Assembly (NCBI GenBank): GCA_036873755.1
Contig: JAVTVY010020477.1
Span: forward strand, 18,353-82,352
Direction: 5' to 3'
Length of the DNA: 64,000 bases
Origin: Hanleya hanleyi
Taxonomy: Eukaryota; Mollusca; Polyplacophora; Lepidopleurida; Hanleyidae
Shown here piece by piece: positions 58,392 through 64,000 of the stretch. A program made the position numbers and the translations under genes. The first letter of the stretch is position 1. Each line of letters starts with the position of its first letter. The notes under the pieces are model-generated. The model searched no databases. It had not been told where the DNA came from and saw only the letters and a program-made list of their open reading frames with translations.

Positions 58392-59090
58392 GACCCCAAT
58401 AACTTTTTCGCTTTAAGCAACAAGAATGTATTATTCGATGATACCGTTTTCTCAGCGGCAGGTCGTTTACTTTGCCTAGATATTTAGATATTTTCCATTT
58501 CGAAAATTAATTATGATTAGGGGGAAGCCGTCTTACTCACGACGAATGATTTTCTGTTGGTTTCTGAATTGTCACTTTATAGTTATGCTATATTCGGGTT
58601 AGTATCGCCCTTTGGTTGGTCGTTCCAGCAAGTATACACGACTAGTATATATGACTAAAGCGAACAAAGTATATTTGACCCAGTGAAGCCCTCGCTTTCC
58701 TGTTAAATGTTTAGTACATACTAGCATACAGTATACAGAATAATGTACCCGACTCATTGTTGTCACGCTCTCATAATTCATAAAAGAAGATCTATCTATA
58801 CTATTAAAAGAACCGAATTGAAATGGCCGTATTTTTGTTTGTCACAGATAGCGGCCGTTGACACCCTTTGCAAGTGGTTTAGAATCAAACGTGGTACACA
58901 TCATCTTGTCTAGCCATGTCGACTACAAATAACTACGAAGCCGTAAAAGGGACATGGGGGAAAAAAATTGGCCCCATTAAGTCGTTATAACGAATTATTA
59001 TGTCGCTATAACGACTTATTACATCGTTAAAACGACTTATGATGTCGTTGGAACGACTTATTAAGTCGTTCAGACGACATAATCCACGAA
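58392..59090. repeat. segmental duplication, copy 2 right part, with tcgttataacga array
   Basis: Collinear with 51425-52090. The head acgaagccgtaaaagggaca at 58937 leads into ttattatgtcgctataacga-type words to about 59085, longer than in copy 1 (extra gtcgttcagacgac units). Confidence 0.8.
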
Positions 59091-60160
59091 ATGAAATTCC
59101 GTCATTTTCTGCAGTTTTTTTTTGTTATTCTGCTGCGCCGTGAAACAGCGTTTAGATATGCTTTATGAAGTCTGATAATGTCATTGAAGTAAAAAACTTT
59201 GGATAATTTGGAGAGGTATGTAGGCTATAGAGGTGGGAAAAGTTGACGACCCCTGCCGACTGAAAAGCAACCATATGACTCTATGCCCAAAACTGCCAAT
59301 TGGCTACTCTGTGTTGGTCCGTTAATATCGTCACAATTGGTTTGCTCGCTACCCTCCATGGCAGTTAGGGACCTTTTAGCGTTGGATCGGACGATGTGGC
59401 GGCCCCACTTCAAACAACTAAAAATGGGTCTGACATACACATAATTGTATTAGGTAGATGTAGTCCACTCCTAAAGAGGCGAGCAAAACATTGTTGATTT
59501 TACTGCGGCCTGTTCATGCACGGCGGAGCAATGGTTTTCCCCAGAGAATAACACATGTGATACATGTACCGTAATCCTCCTATCATAATGTGCCACAACA
59601 CAGCGTTTTGCATCTGTAAATTTGACACTTTTCTGGGAGAGCTGTCTGCATAAGTCTTATGGAATTCTTTAAAAAAATAAATGAAGACTGAACCTATGGC
59701 GTTTTACATTTAATATTGAAAAATGGACAGGCCCATGCAATCCAAAATATAAGAGTCGGGACTGAGCTCCGCATCGAACAATTTTTAATGTTCATCCAAA
59801 ACAAATTGAAAATATACCATTAAAATGCATCAGAAAGCACAATTTGACATATAGATTTAAAACATATCCCGGACCCTACAGGAGGATGGGGGGGTGGAGG
59901 GGTAGAGAAAATGAGTTCCGCTTGAGGTATCTTTACATATATCACTCTACAAAAGTTTTTCGAAGTAAAAATATTCCGTCAAAGTGCACAAGAACACGCC
60001 ATTTAACGTTTGGATTTTTTTTTAATATTCGCGGACCTCCACAGAAAACCACATAAAACAACCAAAAATACGAGCGACATCATGTGGTTCCAAACGGATC
60101 AATATTCTAAATCCATATAATTTTCGTTGTAGAGTCGTTATTTAGAGTATGATGCATCTC
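59091..60160. other. non-coding, no gene recognised
   Basis: A partial copy of the aaattgacgacg repeat near 59225-59285; otherwise short frames without motifs. Confidence 0.5.
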
Positions 60161-60164
60161 TCCC

Positions 60165-60335
60165 GTAAGAGGCGACTAACCGGGGTACCCGTGGAGTCCC
60201 GGGTGTTGAGAGGAATAGGGCCGCGTGTCAAAAGCACCCTACCCGTTTGGTTTAGGGCAGTGAAAAGGAATATGAACCAAACGACGTGACATGACTGAAA
60301 TAGTGTTTGGATCGACGTTGAATCATATATACCTT
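60165..60335 (+). repeat. SINE-like dispersed repeat
   Basis: gtaagaggcgactaac, cccgggtgttgagaggaata, and gtgacatgactgaaatagtg with gacgttgaatc at the 3' side. Related to 40235-40395. Confidence 0.65.
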
Positions 60336-60344
60336 GTCAAGCTT

Positions 60345-60579
60345 TGATTGTGGCTGTTCATATGAACATCATGAGCATCTTGAACAGCATGGGTTCATAC
60401 ACCTCCTAGCCCCGGGTTAAGCGGAACTAAACAGAAGTTACGACATGTAACGCCATAAATCGTGTAGGGTACGCTCATATTTTGCTGTAAGCATACGATA
60501 TGTATGGCCAAATTTGAGAAACTTTCACTAGAGTCACTTGGTGGTATAGCCCTGTTTTATAAGATTCTGCAATAATGTA
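60345..60579 (-). pseudogene. truncated second copy of the Penelope-like element 3' end
   Basis: Similar to 61515-61752: it covers the last about 50 codons of the reverse transcriptase gene (minus strand), including the terminal DLWRY and stop codon, and the sequence just after it. The similarity stops at 60579 (gcaataatg). Same orientation as the main copy, about 1.17 kb apart. Tandem truncated copies are a known habit of Penelope-like elements. Confidence 0.7.
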
Positions 60580-61009
60580 CACAGATTTTTTCTACTTGTT
60601 AGAAAAGCAAAGTTCGAGCAAAGTTCACCGATGAATACTGCTTATTGGGAAGTAAAATGTGCATTAAATACAGATATATGGGTTTTTTTCACTTTACTCT
60701 ATCGTTTTATTTTTTGTGTTTTTTTCTCTCTCTTCCTTTTTCGGTTTGGTTTTTATGTCGGCCGACCCAGCCCACATCCCCCCCCCCCCGTTTCGCCGTC
60801 CCTGTCTCCACCCCCACCCCCTACAACATTCCTAGCTACGGGCCTGCTGTGGTCTACAGCTTAGAGCTCACTCGTGTGTATCGGGTGACTCTGACACAGA
60901 TTATCTTTGATATGAGATTGCCTTTTACAACGTTTTGGAAATTTGGCCATGCTTCCTCTGAGAAAAGACGTTTCTGAACGATCAAACCGAATAAATATTC
61001 TCTCCATAT
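60580..61009. other. non-coding, pyrimidine-rich
   Basis: T-rich then C-rich stretch (60680-60830). The Pro-rich frames follow from the composition. Confidence 0.5.
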
Positions 61010-61611
61010 TAACTAACTATTTATAATTTATATTTGCGCCGGATAATTTTATTTCATGCATTCGTTTATCTTAGTCTTTTTTTTATGAAGCATCGTCAGC
61101 ATTTCGGTTGGTACCGTCCTATACGAGGCAACAAAGAAGAAGGCAGAAGAAAAGCCCACAGAACGGAAGTGTCGAGCCAAAGCGGGCGTTGAAAAACATC
61201 TCAAATTGGAATTATAAGCGTCTGGTCCGTCATTCATAATTCAGCCGTCGTCCTTTAGAGAATATCCGCGTCCATAATCCAAAGACCTATTCCATATTCC
61301 ATATAACAGTATTAGCACCAAATTCAAAAAGACAATCATAGTATACATAAACATAGGCTTGTTTCCTGCAAGAGAGAAGCGGTCAACAGTTTTCAATGAT
61401 GCCGGCAAGACATCATGATGTTCCAAAAATATCAAATCCGTATCGCTGATCAGTATTCTTATCCATAATATTCGTTATAGAGTCGTCATCTAAAAAAAGA
61501 TGTATCTCAGTCACGCTTTGATTGTGACTGTTCATATGAGTACCATGAGGATCTTGAAGTACATAGGTTCATACGGCCCCTAGCCCCGGGTTAAGCGGAA
61601 TTAGACACAAG
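61010..61611 (-). repeat. Penelope-associated 3' region
   Basis: Sequence downstream of the reverse transcriptase on its own strand. Pieces recur at 9650-9745, 11873-12260 and 40405-40600, and the 61-bp segment of the gag element lies inverted at 61211-61271. Either this is the 3' part of the element or a cluster of nested repeats that travels with it. Confidence 0.6.
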
Positions 61612-63069
61612 TTACGAAACGTAACGCCATAGATCTTGCACGCTACGCTCGTATTTTGCTATCAGCATGCGATATGTACCGCCAAATTTGAGAAACTTTG
61701 AGTGGAGGCGCTTGGTGGTGTAGCCCTGTTTTATAAGTTTCTGCAACAATGTTTTGTGACGTTGATTAAAATCGTTACATTTAACACAGGATCTAGCAAA
61801 TGCTACTAGGCGTGATATGTATACGCCATATGCAGGTCCCACGGGAATATTACTGTCCAGAAAGGGATAGTTTACGATGTCGAAATTGTAATCATCTCTT
61901 TTGTCATACAGTCGACGAGAGAGAAGGCCCGCTTCATTTTTATAGAGATATATGTCTAAATACGATGTGCCTGTAGGGTTATCTGTAGTTTCCTTCAAAT
62001 CCAGTGAAGGTGGATATATATCCTTCACTGCGTCATTTATATAGCGATTATCCACAGCGAGAAGATCGTCTATATAGCGTTTGGTGAATGAGAAGGAACG
62101 GGCTTTGAATGGATCGGTTTTTGAAAGCGCCTGCATATAGTCATATTCATAAGAGAACAGATATAGGTCAGCCAATAGGGGTGCACAATTAGTACCCATT
62201 GGAATACCTATATGATGTTGATATATTGTGTTGCCAAATTTCACATAGATATTTTTAATGGGAAATTCAAGCAACTTTATAAACAAAGAAACATCCCATG
62301 AATGATATCTCTTGTATGTAGCAGAGCTAAAGAATGCTTTATGGCTTCCGACATTAATACATCTACGATCAGTTTTCTTGAACACAGATACTATTAATGA
62401 ACTTAGACGGTCAATAAGGTCCTGCTGAGGCATTGTGGTATAGAGAATCGAGAAATCACATGTGGATACATGTCTATACGGTATGTGACCTTTAGCACCA
62501 AGTTCTTCCGTAAGACATTTTGAGATTTTCAATATCCACATACATTCAACGCCAGAGTTTTTAGAAAATAGTGGCGCAATACCTTTCCCAAAATGCTTTT
62601 ACCTCCTGAAGGGTTGAAAGAAGCTTGGTGGTGCAGCTTCTAGAACCAGCTATAGCTTTGTATGGTGATTTATGCATTTTGGGAGTCCAGTATACTTTTG
62701 GTATATCGTTATGTTTGGTTGGAAGACAAATACCTCTTTACTTGAGAAACGTTTTGTGTTTGTTAAATAAATCTGCCAGAGTAAATGCAGTTTGAGAGTG
62801 AGTAGACGTATTCGATGACGAAATGTTTACACTCAATTCTTCAACCAGCACCTGGTAATAGTAATATTTACATATGAATATTATATTATTTGGAGCTTTG
62901 TCTGCTGGGACTATGAAGAATTTACTCTGGAGATTTGCTACAATTTCTTGCTTCTCAGTACTTATTTTGCTTGGGGAAGGGTACTTTTGTCAATATGGCG
63001 GATTGTTTCAACGACCTTGCTCTTGGTGAGGTCCAGCCAATCATCGAGTACTGTATTTTCAATACTCAT
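61612..63069 (-). pseudogene. Penelope-like reverse transcriptase, frame-broken
   Basis: Reading the minus strand from about 63069, weakly conserved N-terminal coding (LDLTKSKVVETIRHIDKSTL) leads after a frameshift near 62968 to FFIVPADKAPNNIIFICKY, a stop near 62739, KVYWTPKMHKSPYKAIAGSR, and after a second frameshift near 62575 the intact 309-codon frame 62541-61612. There: STCDFSILYTTMPQ, GIPMGTNCAPLLADLYLF (112-129) and RYIDDLLAVD (155-164) with the catalytic Y-I-D-D, then LYDKRDDYNFDIVNYPFLDS and a C-terminal DLWRYVS. The P-A-D-K, P-K-x-H-K and G-x-P-M-G-x-x-x-A-P motifs fit a family of metazoan reverse transcriptases that I place with Penelope-like elements; no GIY-YIG endonuclease is visible. 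The placement is from memory and the clade could differ. Confidence 0.8.
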
Positions 63070-63502
63070 TTTCATCGAAAGATATGTGCGATGTTATGCG
63101 ACGCATTCCATGCTTTCTCGATGTTACTATGCCACTCATTCCACGTTTTCTCCGAGCTTCAAATTGAAAAATCACCTGTTTTAATTATGAAATTATGAAA
63201 TTGGGAAATATAAAACACTTATATTCCATGTCAAATACCACTCGTACAGTGTCACTTGAGATTAACTATGTGACTTCCACAACATTCTAATGACAAAATC
63301 AAGATTTACAAAAATAAAATCATCAACTTAAAATGAACGTGCTCTCTATACCACCAGATGATAACAGTGAACAGACTCCTACCATACAGCTTCCAACCAA
63401 AATAATGAAGCAATATCCATGACTTGACGTTCTTGTACCTGCAGCCGCGGATACAAGATACCAAAATAGCTCAAATGCAGAAACTGAATAAAGTCACCCA
63501 GA
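63070..63502. other. non-coding, no gene recognised
   Basis: No further part of the reverse transcriptase is recognisable upstream, and no other feature is seen. Confidence 0.5.
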
Positions 63503-63772
63503 CTACAGGCAGAAAAAGGTGATCAGACCTGGCTATCACCTTTAAAAGGTGACGAGTTAGAGCCACCATTTTTAAATGGTGATGGCCATCACCTTTTACG
63601 GGTGATGATGTTGCCTCATCACCCTTAAATGGTGATCATCATTGTATAATCATTGCTCATCACTCTTCAGAGGTGACGTCTATTATTTCTAAAAGTGAGC
63701 ATGAGAAAGGGTGATGGCTCTAACTCATCACATTTTCGGGTGATAGTTATCACCCTTTTTCTGGTTGTGTAG
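63503..63772. mobile_element. miniature element built on GGTGAT/ATCACC words
   Basis: The ends ctacaggcagaaaaaggtga and tcacccttttt ctggttgtgtag are inverted with small differences. Inside, about ten half-palindromes (atcacctttaaaaggtga, catcaccttttacgggtgatg and similar) lie on both strands. No reading frame. Related words occur at 15090-16080. Confidence 0.75.
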
Positions 63773-64000
63773 ACGCTTGTCCACCCCCACAGAAATATAA
63801 ACCTCAGTTTATGATGCCACTTATGATGTATCGCCTCTGGCAACGGAATACAACAATGTTCAATCCATATATCGCCGTACCACTTGACCACCACTATCTG
63901 TCTGGCTCTATCTGTTTAGAGATCCACTATCTGTTTACCCTGTCTCCAAGACTCACTTGTAAAGATGGACTAACATGGACCAAACTCAAATAATCATTGG
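63773..64000. other. window end, no gene recognised
   Basis: Short frames only, without motifs. Confidence 0.5.

Noticed and set aside
60631..60977. proline-rich reading frames
   Set aside because: Result of poly-T and poly-C composition; two overlapping frames are open at once, and there is no domain.

Overview
This is a window of a eukaryotic nuclear genome, most likely a mollusc and probably a gastropod. The evidence is AT-rich non-coding DNA, AATAAA signals, spliceosomal GTAAGT/GTGAGT donor sites, LINE, Penelope-like and LTR-type retroelement pieces, and a dispersed core (gatatgactgaaata / gacgttaaatcc followed by ACTC repeats) that I associate from memory with gastropod genomes. I see no bacterial operons, rRNA or CRISPR array. 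No complete host gene lies in the window. The host-type coding evidence is a set of isolated exons.

Layout. 1-600: GC-rich tandem repeats. 2.0-2.2 kb: a small palindromic element with 39-bp perfect inverted ends. 2.98-5.92 kb: a young composite structure made of two almost identical 454-bp copies around a 2-kb core. 6.8-8.9 kb: an element with 259-bp inverted ends that contains the first exon of a RecQ-type helicase. 11.5-12.9 kb: foldback elements. 14.6-17.3 kb: several short-word arrays. 18.75-19.78 kb: a truncated LINE. 20.9-27.2 kb: a gag-capsid-zinc knuckle-protease retroelement without polymerase, followed by a 100-bp-arm hairpin. 28.5 kb: a type II membrane protein first exon. 28.9-29.4 kb: a GATATC-word element. 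29.7-35.1 kb: a LINE endonuclease/reverse transcriptase ORF split by a 2-kb repeat insertion. 38.0-38.6 kb: a mariner-like miniature element. 42-44 kb: duplicated exon-like segments and an inverted pair of tRNA-like sequences. 44.7-47.9 kb: palindromic-word arrays and mollusc-type repeats. 48.1-59.1 kb: two diverged copies of a segmental duplication, each with the same membrane-protein first exon; copy 2 carries an expanded 45-bp minisatellite and a 1.8-kb foldback insertion. 60.3-63.1 kb: a broken Penelope-like reverse transcriptase and a truncated second copy. 63.5 kb: a GGTGAT-word element.

Three results stand out. (1) A 61-bp segment, also present at 40.5 kb and 61.2 kb, sits exactly where the gag reading frame shifts by +1; its length alone explains the shift. 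(2) At least nine loci are miniature elements whose interior is built from one short palindromic word repeated many times, with a different word at each family; three of them share the same 5' head but have different internal words. (3) A 1789-bp foldback element has a 6-bp target duplication and a naturally empty paralogous site inside the same window.

All similarity statements within the window come from reading the sequence by eye. Family names rest on recalled motifs and were not searched.
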